Source: Allobosea sp039673065
GTDB lineage: Bacteria > Pseudomonadota > Alphaproteobacteria > Rhizobiales > Beijerinckiaceae
Length of the DNA stretch: 64,000 nucleotides
Assembly (NCBI RefSeq): GCF_039673065.1
Contig: NZ_JBDJKW010000009.1
Span: forward strand, 124,001 to 188,000
Direction: 5' to 3'
Under the pieces are notes generated by a model. It had not been told where the DNA came from. It was given only the letters and a program-made list of their open reading frames with translations, and did not search any database. The position numbers and the translations under genes are program-made. Positions 43,468 through 51,690 of this stretch are shown here, one piece after another; within the stretch, counting starts at the first letter, position 1, and each line of letters opens with the position of its first letter.

Positions 43468-45168
43468 TCAGACGAAGTCGAAGCGGTCGACGTCGACCAG
43501 GCCCCGGTCGGTGATCTTGAGATGCGGGATCACCGGCAGGGTCAGGAACGCCACCTGCAGAAAGGGCTCGGCCAGCACGACGCCGAGCGCCTTCGCCGCC
43601 GCGCGCAGCGTTTCCAGCTCGCCGCGCACCGCCTCGAACGACAGCTCGCTCATCAGCCCGGCGACCGGCAGCGCGAGTTCGGCGGTGACCCGCCCGCCAT
43701 CGGCGACGGCGAAGCCGCCGCCGGTCTCGATCAGGCGGTTGGCCGCGGCTGCCATCGAAGCCTCGTCGACACCGACCACGCAGAGATTATGGCTGTCATG
43801 GCCCACCGAGGAGGCGATCGCGCCGCGGCGCATGCCGAAACCGTGGACGAAGCCGGTGGCGATGCCGCCATTGCGGCCATGCCGCTCGATCACGCTGACC
43901 TTGATCGCGTCCTGGTCGAGATCGATGCGCGTCTGCCCTGCCGCGCGCGGCAGACGCATCGCCAGACGTTCGGTGATAATCCGCCCCGGCACCACGCCGA
44001 TCACCGGCGTCTCGCCGTCGCGCTCCGGCACCGCGAAATCCTCCGGGGCGAGCCGGCGGCTCTTCACCGAACCGAGGCCGACGGGCGCGACCGTCTTGCG
44101 GTCGGCGAACAGCGCCTCCTCGACGCGCCTGCCGCCGGCGAACACTGCCTGCACGTCGCAGCGTGCGAGATCCTTGACCAGCACGATGTCGGCGCGCTTG
44201 CCCGGCCCGATGAAGCCGCGATCGCTCACCCCGAAATGGCGCGCCGCCGAGAGGCTGGCCGTGCGGTAGGTCGCGAGGATATCGGCGCCATTGGCGATGG
44301 CGGTGCGGATCATGAAGTCGAGATGGCCTTCCTCGGCGATGTCGAGCGGGTTGCGGTCGTCGGTGCAGAAGGCGAGGAAGGGCGAGGCGTCGCGGGTGAT
44401 CAGCGGGATCAGCGCGTGCAGATCCTTCGAGACCGAGCCTTCGCGGATCAGGATCGCCATGCCCTTGGCGAGCTTTTCGCGCGCTTCGTCGGCGGTGGTG
44501 GTCTCGTGGTCGGTGCGGATGCCCGCTGCGAGATAGCCGTCGAGATCGCGCCCGCGCACCAGCGGCGCGTGGCCGTCGATATGGCGGTGCGAGAATGCCT
44601 CCAGCTTGGCGAGGCAGCCCGGATCGCGGTTGAGCACGCCGGGGAAGTTCATGAATTCGGCCAGCCCGATGACCTTGGGATGGTCCATGAACGGCGTGAG
44701 GTCGCCGGCCTCCAGCGCCGCGCCCGCCGTCTCGAGATGCGTCGCCGGCACGCAGCTTGACAGTTGCACGCGCAGATCCATCCGCATCGCCTCGGCGCAG
44801 GCCAGGAAGTAGCGGATGCCCTCGGCGCCGAGCACATTGGCGATCTCATGCGGATCGCAGATCGCCGTGGTCACGCCGTGGGGCAGCACGCAGCGCTCGA
44901 ACTCGAACGGTGTCACCAGTGAGGATTCGACATGGCAATGCGTGTCGATGAAGCCCGGCACCGCGATCAGCCCATCTGCGTCGACGGTCGTCCGGCCCTC
45001 GAAGCGGCCGTGCGTGGCGACGATGGTGTCGCCGCACAGCGCGATGTCGGTCTCGATGAGGCCTCCGCCGACGAGATCGAGCAGGCGCGCGCCGCGGATC
45101 ACCAGCTCGGCCGGCTCGTCGCCGCGGCCCTGGGCGATGCGGCGGGCGAGGGTGGCTGCGTCGGTCAT
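43468..45168 (-). CDS. ade: Adenine deaminase
   Basis: Amidohydrolase of 566 residues converting adenine to hypoxanthine and ammonia in purine salvage. The metal site is opened by GFIDTHCHVESSLVTPFEF; CDPHEIANVLGAEGIRYFL, DGHAPLVRGRDLDGYLAAG and FCTDDRNPLDIAEEGHLD are conserved; the C-terminal domain has GHDSHNLCVVGVDEASMAAA. The ATG at 45168 has AAAGG eight bases upstream; the frame extends upstream to 45336 without support. Confidence 0.95.
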   Translation of the reverse strand: MTDAATLARRIAQGRGDEPAELVIRGARLLDLVGGGLIETDIALCGDTIVATHGRFEGRTTVDADGLIAVPGFIDTHCHVESSLVTPFEFERCVLPHGVTTAICDPHEIANVLGAEGIRYFLACAEAMRMDLRVQLSSCVPATHLETAGAALEAGDLTPFMDHPKVIGLAEFMNFPGVLNRDPGCLAKLEAFSHRHIDGHAPLVRGRDLDGYLAAGIRTDHETTTADEAREKLAKGMAILIREGSVSKDLHALIPLITRDASPFLAFCTDDRNPLDIAEEGHLDFMIRTAIANGADILATYRTASLSAARHFGVSDRGFIGPGKRADIVLVKDLARCDVQAVFAGGRRVEEALFADRKTVAPVGLGSVKSRRLAPEDFAVPERDGETPVIGVVPGRIITERLAMRLPRAAGQTRIDLDQDAIKVSVIERHGRNGGIATGFVHGFGMRRGAIASSVGHDSHNLCVVGVDEASMAAAANRLIETGGGFAVADGGRVTAELALPVAGLMSELSFEAVRGELETLRAAAKALGVVLAEPFLQVAFLTLPVIPHLKITDRGLVDVDRFDFV

Positions 45169-45359
45169 GTCGGGGCCTTTCGTCGCTGACGCCGGGAGGC
45201 GGGTCCGTCGAGGACCATGCCTGCGCGTCGGAAGAATGGCACAGCGCCGGGCCGGATGACGAATTACGGCCGGAGCATGCTTTCTCGACCCGCCCATCTC
45301 GCTTGCGCCGGGATGCCTCGCTATATCCGCGGGCACAACCCGTCATGGAGGCACCCCGC

Positions 45360-46058
45360 ATGCAGCTCACCTGGTTCGGCCATTCGGCCTTTCGCCTCGA
45401 CCTGCCCCGCGCGTCGGTCCTGATCGACCCGTTCTTTACCGGCAATCCCGCCTTCGAGGGCGATGCCGCGGCGGCCGGTGCCGGCGTCAGCCATATCGTC
45501 ATCACCCATGGCCATGGCGACCATGTCGGCGACGCGCTGGCGATCGCCGAGGCGAACGACGCCGTCGTGGTGACCAATTACGACCTCTGCATGCATCTCG
45601 CCTCGAAGGGGCTGAAGCGCTTCGAGCCGATGAACACCGGCGGTACCGTCGATCTCGGCCCGTTCACCGTGACGCTGACCCGCGCCGACCATTCGGCCGG
45701 CATGGCCGAGGCCGGCGTCACCGTGCCGGTCGGCAGCCCCAACGGCGCGATCCTCAAGGCGCCGGGCGAAAAGACGCTCTGGCACATGGGCGACACCGAC
45801 ATCTTCTCCGACATGGCGCTGATCGCCGAGCTGCACGGCGTCGATCTCTGCATCTGCCCGATCGGCGACCGCTTCACCATGGGTGCCAGGACCGCGGCGC
45901 TGGCGATGACGCGCTTCGTTAAGCCGAAGCTCGCCATTCCCTGCCACTACGCCTCCTTCCCGATCATCGCCGCCGATGCGGCTGCCTTTGTCGCGGCGTT
46001 GCAAGGCAGCGGCGTCGAGGCGCTGGTGCCGGAGAAGGGCAAGGCCGTCACGGTCTGA
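45360..46058 (+). CDS. UPF0173 metal-dependent hydrolase (metallo-beta-lactamase fold)
   Basis: A 232-residue protein: MQLTWFGHSAFRLDL at the start, the metal motif VITHGHGDHVGDA (HxHxDH), then ADHSAGM, HMGDTDIFSDMALI and IPCHYASFPII. The UPF0173 family is widespread and has no firmly assigned substrate. The ATG at 45360 is preceded by GGAGG; an in-frame upstream ATG at 45345 overlaps that site and is less likely. It is divergent from ade. Confidence 0.9.
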   Translation: MQLTWFGHSAFRLDLPRASVLIDPFFTGNPAFEGDAAAAGAGVSHIVITHGHGDHVGDALAIAEANDAVVVTNYDLCMHLASKGLKRFEPMNTGGTVDLGPFTVTLTRADHSAGMAEAGVTVPVGSPNGAILKAPGEKTLWHMGDTDIFSDMALIAELHGVDLCICPIGDRFTMGARTAALAMTRFVKPKLAIPCHYASFPIIAADAAAFVAALQGSGVEALVPEKGKAVTV

Positions 46059-46115
46059 TCCCGGCCGCGCGGCACTTCTCCCGCGAGCGCGCATCGCCGA
46101 TCAATCAGCGCTTAC

Positions 46116-46144
46116 TTACTTTCCGGCCGCCGGCGCGCTATAGC
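46116..46144 (+). promoter_or_regulatory. Predicted promoter of gatC-gatA
   Basis: TTACTT (46116-46121), a 17-bp spacer, then TATAGC (46139-46144), 51 bp before the gatC start. Confidence 0.45.
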
Positions 46145-46194
46145 GCTGGCGAACCGTTCCAGGCCCGTTCGGCCTTTTCCAACAGGAGCCCGCC

Positions 46195-46482
46195 ATGTCG
46201 GTCGATGCCGCCACCGTCAAACGCGTCGCGCACCTTTCGCGCATCGCCGTCGATGACGCGGACGTGCCGAAGCTTCAGGGCGAGCTCAACGCCATCCTCG
46301 GCTTCGTCGACATGCTCAACGAGGTCGACGTCAACGGCGTCGAGCCGATGACCTCGGTCACGCCGATGGCGATGAAGAAGCGCCAGGACGAGGTCACCGA
46401 TGGCGGCATCGCCGCGACCATCGTGGCCAACGCGCCGGCCACGGAAGACAATTACTTCATGGTTCCCAAGGTGATCGAGTGA
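46195..46482 (+). CDS. gatC: Asp-tRNA(Asn)/Glu-tRNA(Gln) amidotransferase subunit C
   Basis: A 95-residue subunit that helps GatA and GatB convert mischarged Glu-tRNA(Gln) or Asp-tRNA(Asn). The sequence VKRVAHLSRIAVDDADVPKL and ILGFVDMLNEVDVNGVEPM are family hallmarks, as is the end NYFMVPKVIE. An AGGAG site precedes the ATG. gatA follows after 105 bp; gatB is not in the window. Confidence 0.96.
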   Translation: MSVDAATVKRVAHLSRIAVDDADVPKLQGELNAILGFVDMLNEVDVNGVEPMTSVTPMAMKKRQDEVTDGGIAATIVANAPATEDNYFMVPKVIE

Positions 46483-46587
46483 TCTCCTGATTCGATTTCC
46501 GAGCCGTCCCGCGCCGGGGCGGCACCAGGGGCCCGGCAGCGACCGTCGCCACGCCGGGCCGGATTGCCCAGTTTCCGGATATTGCCC

Positions 46588-48069
46588 GTGACCGATCTCA
46601 CCCGCCTGACCCTGACCGAAGCCCGCGACGGCCTGAAGGCCAAGCAGTTCACCGCGACCGAGCTGGCCAAGGCCTATATCGCGGCCGTCGAGGCGGCGCG
46701 CGGGCTCAACGCCTATGTGCTCGAGACGCCGGAGCACGCGCTGAAGCAGGCGGCCGCCTCGGACGAGAAGCTCGCCAAGGGCGAGGCCCGTCCGCTCGAG
46801 GGCTTGCCGCTCGGCATCAAGGACCTGTTCGCCACCGAGGGCGTGCGCACCACCGCCTGCTCGAAGATTCTCGGCAATTTCGTGCCGGCCTATGAGTCGA
46901 CCGTCACGGCGCAGCTCTGGCGCGACGGCGCCGTGATGCTCGGCAAGCTCAACAATGACGAGTTCGCCATGGGCTCGTCCAACGAGACCTCGGCCTTCGG
47001 CGCGGTGGTCAATCCCTGGCGGCGCCACGGCTCCGACGCCAAGCTGGTCCCGGGCGGTTCCTCGGGTGGCTCGGCCGCCGCGGTCGCAGCCGATATCTGC
47101 CTCGCCGCCACCGCGACCGATACCGGCGGCTCGATCCGCCAGCCCGCGGCCTTCACCGGCACGGTCGGCATCAAGCCGACCTATGGCCGCTGCTCGCGCT
47201 GGGGCACGGTCGCCTTCGCCTCCTCGCTCGACCAGGCCGGCCCGATCGGCAAGACGGTGCGCGACTGCGCCGCGATGCTGCGCTCCATGGCCGGCCACGA
47301 TCCCAAGGACACCACTTCGGTGGACCGCGCCGTGCCGGATTACGAGGCCGCCATCGGGCGCTCGATCAAGGGCATGAAGATCGGCATTCCGAAGGAATAT
47401 CGCATCGAGGGCCTCAACGCCGAGATCGACGCGCTCTGGCAGAAGGGCATCGACTGGCTGCGCGCCGCCGGCGCCGAGATCGTCGAGATCTCGCTGCCGC
47501 ACACCAAATACGCCCTGCCGGCGTATTACATCGTCGCGCCGGCCGAGGCGTCCTCCAACCTCGCCCGCTATGACGGCGTCCGCTACGGCCTGCGCGCGCC
47601 GGGCAAGGACATCGTCGAGATGTATGAGAAGACCCGCGCCGAGGGCTTCGGCGCCGAGGTCAAGCGCCGCATCATGATCGGCACCTATGTGCTGTCGTCC
47701 GGCTATTACGACGCCTATTACCTGCGCGCCCAGAAGGTCCGCACCCTGATCAAGCGCGATTTCGAGAGCGTCTACGCCCAGGGCATCGACGCGGTGCTGA
47801 CGCCGGCGACCCCGTCCTCGGCCTTCGGCATCGGCGAGAAGGGCTCGGCCGATCCGGTCGAGATGTATCTGAACGACGTCTTCACCGTCACCGTGAACAT
47901 GGCCGGCCTGCCGGGCATCGCGGTGCCGGCAGGCCTCGACGCGCAGGGCCTGCCGCTCGGCCTGCAGCTGATCGGCCGCCCCTTCGACGAGGAGACGCTG
48001 TTCTCGCTCGGCCATGCCATCGAGGACGCCGCCGGCCGCTTCACCGTGCGCGAGCGCTGGTGGGCCTGA
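46588..48069 (+). CDS. gatA: Asp-tRNA(Asn)/Glu-tRNA(Gln) amidotransferase subunit A
   Basis: Amidase subunit of 493 residues that generates ammonia from glutamine. The Ser-cisSer-Lys triad is visible: Lys in PLGIKDLFATEG, cis-Ser in PGGSSGGSAAAVA and nucleophile Ser in DTGGSIRQPAAF. YGRCSRWGTVAFASSLDQAGP and the C-terminal LGLQLIGRPFDEETL are normal. I took GTG 46588, which gives the family start MTDLTRLTL; TTG 46564 would add eight residues. Confidence 0.96.
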   Translation: MTDLTRLTLTEARDGLKAKQFTATELAKAYIAAVEAARGLNAYVLETPEHALKQAAASDEKLAKGEARPLEGLPLGIKDLFATEGVRTTACSKILGNFVPAYESTVTAQLWRDGAVMLGKLNNDEFAMGSSNETSAFGAVVNPWRRHGSDAKLVPGGSSGGSAAAVAADICLAATATDTGGSIRQPAAFTGTVGIKPTYGRCSRWGTVAFASSLDQAGPIGKTVRDCAAMLRSMAGHDPKDTTSVDRAVPDYEAAIGRSIKGMKIGIPKEYRIEGLNAEIDALWQKGIDWLRAAGAEIVEISLPHTKYALPAYYIVAPAEASSNLARYDGVRYGLRAPGKDIVEMYEKTRAEGFGAEVKRRIMIGTYVLSSGYYDAYYLRAQKVRTLIKRDFESVYAQGIDAVLTPATPSSAFGIGEKGSADPVEMYLNDVFTVTVNMAGLPGIAVPAGLDAQGLPLGLQLIGRPFDEETLFSLGHAIEDAAGRFTVRERWWA

Positions 48070-48098
48070 GGCGCGACGCCGCGCAGGCTCACCATTCT

Positions 48099-48130
48099 CC
48101 GTCCGGGCCTGCCGCAGGCGCCCCGGACGG
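48099..48130 (+). terminator. Long hairpin after gatA
   Basis: CCGTCCGGG ... CCCGGACGG (9-bp arms) enclosing a second inverted repeat CCTGC ... GCAGG, 30 bp past the gatA stop. No U-run. It could be a terminator or a repeat element. Confidence 0.5.
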
Positions 48131-48241
48131 ATGCCTTCCGTCGGCATGACCGGACGATGATCCGTCGCATTCCAATTCCTGATTTCCCGGCCGCGGCCGC
48201 AGATGCCATGCTCCCGCGATCCTGATCCGCGGAGAGCCGTC

Positions 48242-49129
48242 ATGGCCGCCTATGCCTTCGAGACCGTCGACGTCTTCACCGACCGCCGCTTCGGCGGCAA
48301 CCAACTCGCCGTCTTCACCGATGCGCGCGGCCTCTCCGACGCCGAGATGCAGGCGCTGGCGGCCGAGATGAACTACAGCGAGACGACCTTCGTGCTGCCG
48401 CCGGAGGATCCGGCCAATACGGCGCGCGTCCGCATCTTCAACCGCACCGCCGAGATGCCCTTCGCCGGCCATCCCAATGTCGGCACGGCTTGCGTCCTCG
48501 CCGGCCATGGCCGCGACCGCGACGGCCTGCTGCGTTTCGAGGAGATCGCCGGGCTGGTCGAGGTACGCGTCGCGCGCAATCCGGCGGGGCTGGTGACCAG
48601 CGCGACCATCGCTGCGCCGCAGCCGCTTTCGCTCGGCGGTGAGCTCGCGCCGTCCGAGGTCGCGGCCTGCATCGGCCTGACGGAAAGCGATCTGCGTCTC
48701 GACCGGCACCGCCCGGTGCAGGCCTCCGTCGGCGTCACCTTCTTCCTCGCCGAGGTCGAGCCCGAGGCCCTGTCGCGCGCGACGCCGGATCTGGCGAGCT
48801 TCCGCCGCGCCGAATCGACCCGGCCGGAGCTGGCGGGACGGCTCTCGCTCTTCGTCTACGCGCGCGAAGGCGCCAATGTCCGCGCCCGGATGTTCGCGCC
48901 GGTCTCCGGCACCTGGGAGGACCCGGCGACCGGCAGCGCCTCGGCGACGCTGGCGGCGCTCACGCTGCATGTCGACGGCGGCGACGAGGTCGCCTTCGAC
49001 ATCCGCCAGGGCGTCGAGATGGGCCGGCCCAGCCTGCTCCACGTCGCCGCCCGCCGCACCCCGGACGGTATCCGCGCCACCGTCGGCGGCGGCAGCGTCC
49101 CGGTCCTGCGCGGCGAAGCGGCGGTCTGA
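48242..49129 (+). CDS. PhzF-family isomerase-like protein
   Basis: A 295-residue member of the PhzF family (diaminopimelate-epimerase fold). The start AYAFETVDVFTDRRFGGNQLAVF, the catalytic Glu in NYSETTFVLPPE, FAGHPNVGTACVLA, and WEDPATGSASATLAALTL are characteristic. PhzF itself isomerises a phenazine precursor, but no phenazine genes are here and most chromosomal relatives are uncharacterised. ATG at 48242. Confidence 0.92.
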   Translation: MAAYAFETVDVFTDRRFGGNQLAVFTDARGLSDAEMQALAAEMNYSETTFVLPPEDPANTARVRIFNRTAEMPFAGHPNVGTACVLAGHGRDRDGLLRFEEIAGLVEVRVARNPAGLVTSATIAAPQPLSLGGELAPSEVAACIGLTESDLRLDRHRPVQASVGVTFFLAEVEPEALSRATPDLASFRRAESTRPELAGRLSLFVYAREGANVRARMFAPVSGTWEDPATGSASATLAALTLHVDGGDEVAFDIRQGVEMGRPSLLHVAARRTPDGIRATVGGGSVPVLRGEAAV

Positions 49130-49213
49130 GGCCAGGCGACTGTCTGAGGTCAAGCGACTACGCGCGAGAATCGTCAGCCGGGGCGGATTTCATCACCCCC
49201 TCGAACCGCGTCC

Positions 49214-49260
49214 GTCATTCCGGGGCGGGCCGAAGGCCCGAGCCCGGAACCCATGACCAC
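49214..49260 (+). repeat. Palindromic repeat family 1, copy A
   Basis: GTCATTCCGGGGC + inner hairpin GGGCCGAAGGCCCGA + GCCCGGAACCCATGACCAC. Near-identical to 26691-26737. Confidence 0.85.
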
Positions 49261-49406
49261 GACATCGGCCCGGCGATCTCGCCGTCATGGTGCTGGTCAT
49301 GCAGGTGGCCAGTAATCTACCAGATGGACACATGAGATCGCAGGCGTCGCGGCTGACGGAGCCGTTTCGCCGCCGACGGAACCCGCAATCCTCTACGGGC
49401 GCAGTC

Positions 49407-49453
49407 GTGGTCATGGGTTCCGGGCTCTTCGCTGCGCGAAGCCCCGGAATGAC
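49407..49453 (-). repeat. Palindromic repeat family 1, copy B (inverted, different inner hairpin)
   Basis: Read on the minus strand: GTCATTCCGGGGC + inner hairpin TTCGCGCAGCGAAGA + GCCCGGAACCCATGACCAC. The outer 13 and 19 bases are identical to copy A; the 15-base core is different but again palindromic. Confidence 0.85.
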
Positions 49454-49573
49454 GGGGAGCGCTATGCCGTCAGGCGCGAGGGCGGCTCGGCGGGAGGCGA
49501 CAGCGACGAAGTGCTGCGGCGGCCGAACGTCGGGCGGCCGAGCCTTCTCGCGGGCCTGAAGCCCGGCCCCCAT

Positions 49574-49930
49574 TCAGCCCAGCCCCAGCTCCACCTTGAG
49601 CTTGCGCGTCAGTCCCGCCGCGACGAGGCGGTGGCTTTCGGCGAGATAGTCGCGGAAGGCGTCGTCGGGCAGGCCTTCGTCGGAGAAGCGCTGGATCCAG
49701 CTCATGCCGCGCGAAGCGAGATAGGGCGCCGGGCGGCACCCGGGGGCGTCGCGCAGCATTTCATAGGCCAGCGGCGAGCATTTGAACGAGACGGCGAGCA
49801 CGTCGCCATCGTCACGGCCGATGGCGAAGACCTTGCCGCCGACCTTCCAGACATCGGCGCCGCCCCATTGCACGACATGGCTCGTCGCGGGCAGGGCGGC
49901 GCAGAGGCGGTTGAACTCCGCGAGGGTCAA
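49574..49930 (-). CDS. MmcQ/YjbR family DNA-binding-like protein
   Basis: A 118-residue protein of the YjbR (CyaY-like fold) family: LPATSHVVQWGGADVWKVGGKVFAI, SFKCSPLAYEMLRD and APYLASRGMSWIQRF, then LAESHRLVAAGL. The family's function is unclear; some members bind DNA. The start is TTG at 49930, nine bases after the upstream dehydrogenase stops; no ATG gives a full-length protein. Probably in one operon with the dehydrogenase. Confidence 0.85.
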   Translation of the reverse strand: MTLAEFNRLCAALPATSHVVQWGGADVWKVGGKVFAIGRDDGDVLAVSFKCSPLAYEMLRDAPGCRPAPYLASRGMSWIQRFSDEGLPDDAFRDYLAESHRLVAAGLTRKLKVELGLG

Positions 49931-49939
49931 GGTGCCGGC

Positions 49940-51013
49940 TCAGAAGCTCTCGGCGTCGACGCCGTGGCGGGCGGCCGCGGCGACGATCTGCGACCAGGTC
50001 TCGTCGTCGAGCGGGATGCCGTCGCGCTCGCGCTGGATGCGCGTGGCGCGCTCCTTGTCGCCGGGCGCCAGCACCGGATCGGCCGGATCCTGCGGGGCGG
50101 CTGCACGGACGAAGGCGAGATAGCTCTCGATGCGCTGGCGGCGCAGCGCGGCGTTCGGCTCCAGCCGCGCCGGGTCGATCAGCACGCCGAACAGCGAGTT
50201 GATGATCCAGCTCTTGTGCGGCTTCTCGTCGATGCGGGCTGCGCCCATCAGCCCGGCCGAAAGCAGCTCGGCGATCAGCGAGAGGCCGGCGCCCTTATGG
50301 TCGCCGAAGGGCAGCAGCGCCCCGAGCGGCTCGCCCGGAATGGCGTGCGGGAAGACGTGCTTGGGCTCGACCGTCGGCTTGCCCTCGCCGTCGATGATGT
50401 AGCCTTCCGGCACCGTGACGCCCTTGTTGAGCGCGACGCGGGCCTTGCCATGCGCCATGCGGCTGGTGGCGAAGTCGAGGATGATCGGCTCGCCCTCCGG
50501 CACCGGGATGCCGATCGCATGCGGGTTGGTGCCGAAGCGCGCCTCCTTGGCGGCGTGCGGCGCCACGATCGGCGGGCGGCCGGCGACATTGACCCAGAAC
50601 AGCGAGATCAGCCCCGCCTCGGCGGCGATCTCGGCATAGTGGCCGATGCGGCCGATATGATGTGCGTCGAGCAGGTTGACGATCGCGACGCCGCCGGCAT
50701 TGGCCAGCGCGATGCCGCGCTCGACGGCGTTGCGCGCCGTCGGCTGGCCGAGCGCGACATTGCCGTCGGCGATCAGGAAGGAGCCGGCCTCGAGCCGGAT
50801 CGACAGCTTCGAGCGCGGGCTGAGATTGCCGTCGGCGAGCGAGTTGAAATAGAGCGGCAGCATGCCGACGCCATGGCTGTCATGCCCGCTGAGATTGGCC
50901 AGGACGAGATGGCTGGCGGTCTCGCGGGCCTCGTCGGCGGTCCAGCCGGCCTTGGTGACCATGGCTTCGGTGAGGGCGCGCAGGGCTTCGGGCCGGTGGA
51001 GGCGATAGGTCAT
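49940..51013 (-). CDS. Ldh2/MDH2-family 2-hydroxyacid dehydrogenase
   Basis: A 357-residue NAD(P)-dependent oxidoreductase of the malate/L-lactate/sulfolactate family. LANLSGHDSHGVGMLPLYF, the catalytic His in NLLDAHHIGRIGHYAEIA, HAAKEARFGTNPHAIGIP and PFGDHKGAGLSLIAELL are conserved. It is a second, distinct member besides the comC-like gene at 41928, and the neighbours do not tell its substrate. ATG at 51013; the frame extends upstream to 51151 without a plausible start. Confidence 0.88.
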   Translation of the reverse strand: MTYRLHRPEALRALTEAMVTKAGWTADEARETASHLVLANLSGHDSHGVGMLPLYFNSLADGNLSPRSKLSIRLEAGSFLIADGNVALGQPTARNAVERGIALANAGGVAIVNLLDAHHIGRIGHYAEIAAEAGLISLFWVNVAGRPPIVAPHAAKEARFGTNPHAIGIPVPEGEPIILDFATSRMAHGKARVALNKGVTVPEGYIIDGEGKPTVEPKHVFPHAIPGEPLGALLPFGDHKGAGLSLIAELLSAGLMGAARIDEKPHKSWIINSLFGVLIDPARLEPNAALRRQRIESYLAFVRAAAPQDPADPVLAPGDKERATRIQRERDGIPLDDETWSQIVAAAARHGVDAESF

Positions 51014-51282
51014 GGCGATCGGCAATCGGTCTGGAGAAGCGGGTCGACGGCTGGACGCCGGGCCGCCATGCCTCCGGGGCGGAAGCGGGCGGCGAGCGCC
51101 GGGGAGACACATGCCCCGCGGCGGCGGCGGACGCAATATCCGCGCAGGCATGATCGACGCTGCGTGCGCCGCTCATGTCGCGCCGGCACGGCTGCATCTC
51201 GACGTTGCGGGCCGTAGCTCCTATGTTACGCGATGCAATCCTGTTTTCATCGGGCCTTGAACCCGGTCGAGGAGGGACGAGG

Positions 51283-51678
51283 ATGTTCTCGATACCCGGA
51301 ATGAAGGTGGTTTCGCTCACGGACGACGCTGCGGCGCGTATCCGCGAGATCATGGCGCAGGCGCCGGCCGAGGATGGCGCTGGGCCCGCGCTCGGGCTGC
51401 GCGTCGGCATCAAGAAGGGCGGCTGCGCCGGCATGGAGTACACCTTCGAGATCGCCCGCGCGGTCGCGAAGGGCGACGAGGTCGTCACCGACAAGGACGC
51501 GACCGTGATCGTCGACGCCAAGGCCGTGCTGTTCCTGCTCGGCACCGAGCTCGACTTCCGGACCGATCGCTTCTCCTCGACCTTCGTGTTCAAGAACCCG
51601 AACGAGGTCTCGGCCTGCGGCTGCGGCGAATCGGTCGAGATCAAGCCGCGCGCCGAGGGCGCGATGGCGGCGGGCTGA
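51283..51678 (+). CDS. A-type Fe-S carrier protein (SufA/ErpA/IscA family)
   Basis: A 131-residue Fe-S carrier that passes clusters to target proteins. The three conserved cysteines are in KKGGCAGMEY and SACGCGES; VVSLTDDAAARIREIM and VIVDAKAVLFLLGTELD are typical. GGAGGGACGAGG precedes the ATG at 51283. In many Hyphomicrobiales the A-type gene closes the suf operon; here it stands 36 kb away with its own upstream region, in which I find no Irr-like box. Confidence 0.93.
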   Translation: MFSIPGMKVVSLTDDAAARIREIMAQAPAEDGAGPALGLRVGIKKGGCAGMEYTFEIARAVAKGDEVVTDKDATVIVDAKAVLFLLGTELDFRTDRFSSTFVFKNPNEVSACGCGESVEIKPRAEGAMAAG

Positions 51679-51690
51679 GCCCCTGCGCCG

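Larger units (their letters stand above)
49130..49573. other. 444-bp repeat-bearing intergenic region
   Basis: No gene that I can support. It carries two 47-bp palindromic repeats of family 1 in opposite orientations (49214-49260 and 49407-49453), 146 bp apart. The DNA between them is ordinary. The flanking genes are convergent, so this is a 3' to 3' gap. Confidence 0.75.

Noticed and set aside
45169..45336. N-terminal extension of adenine deaminase
   Set aside because: The extension is Arg/Pro-rich and not in the family; ATG 45168 has a ribosome site and the expected start.
48131..48241. Start of PhzF gene at 48203
   Set aside because: The extra 13 residues (Pro/Arg-rich) are not in the family; ATG 48242 fits.
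46138..48243. 701-codon minus-strand frame under gatC and gatA
   Set aside because: Antisense to gatC-gatA, no motif, low-complexity composition.
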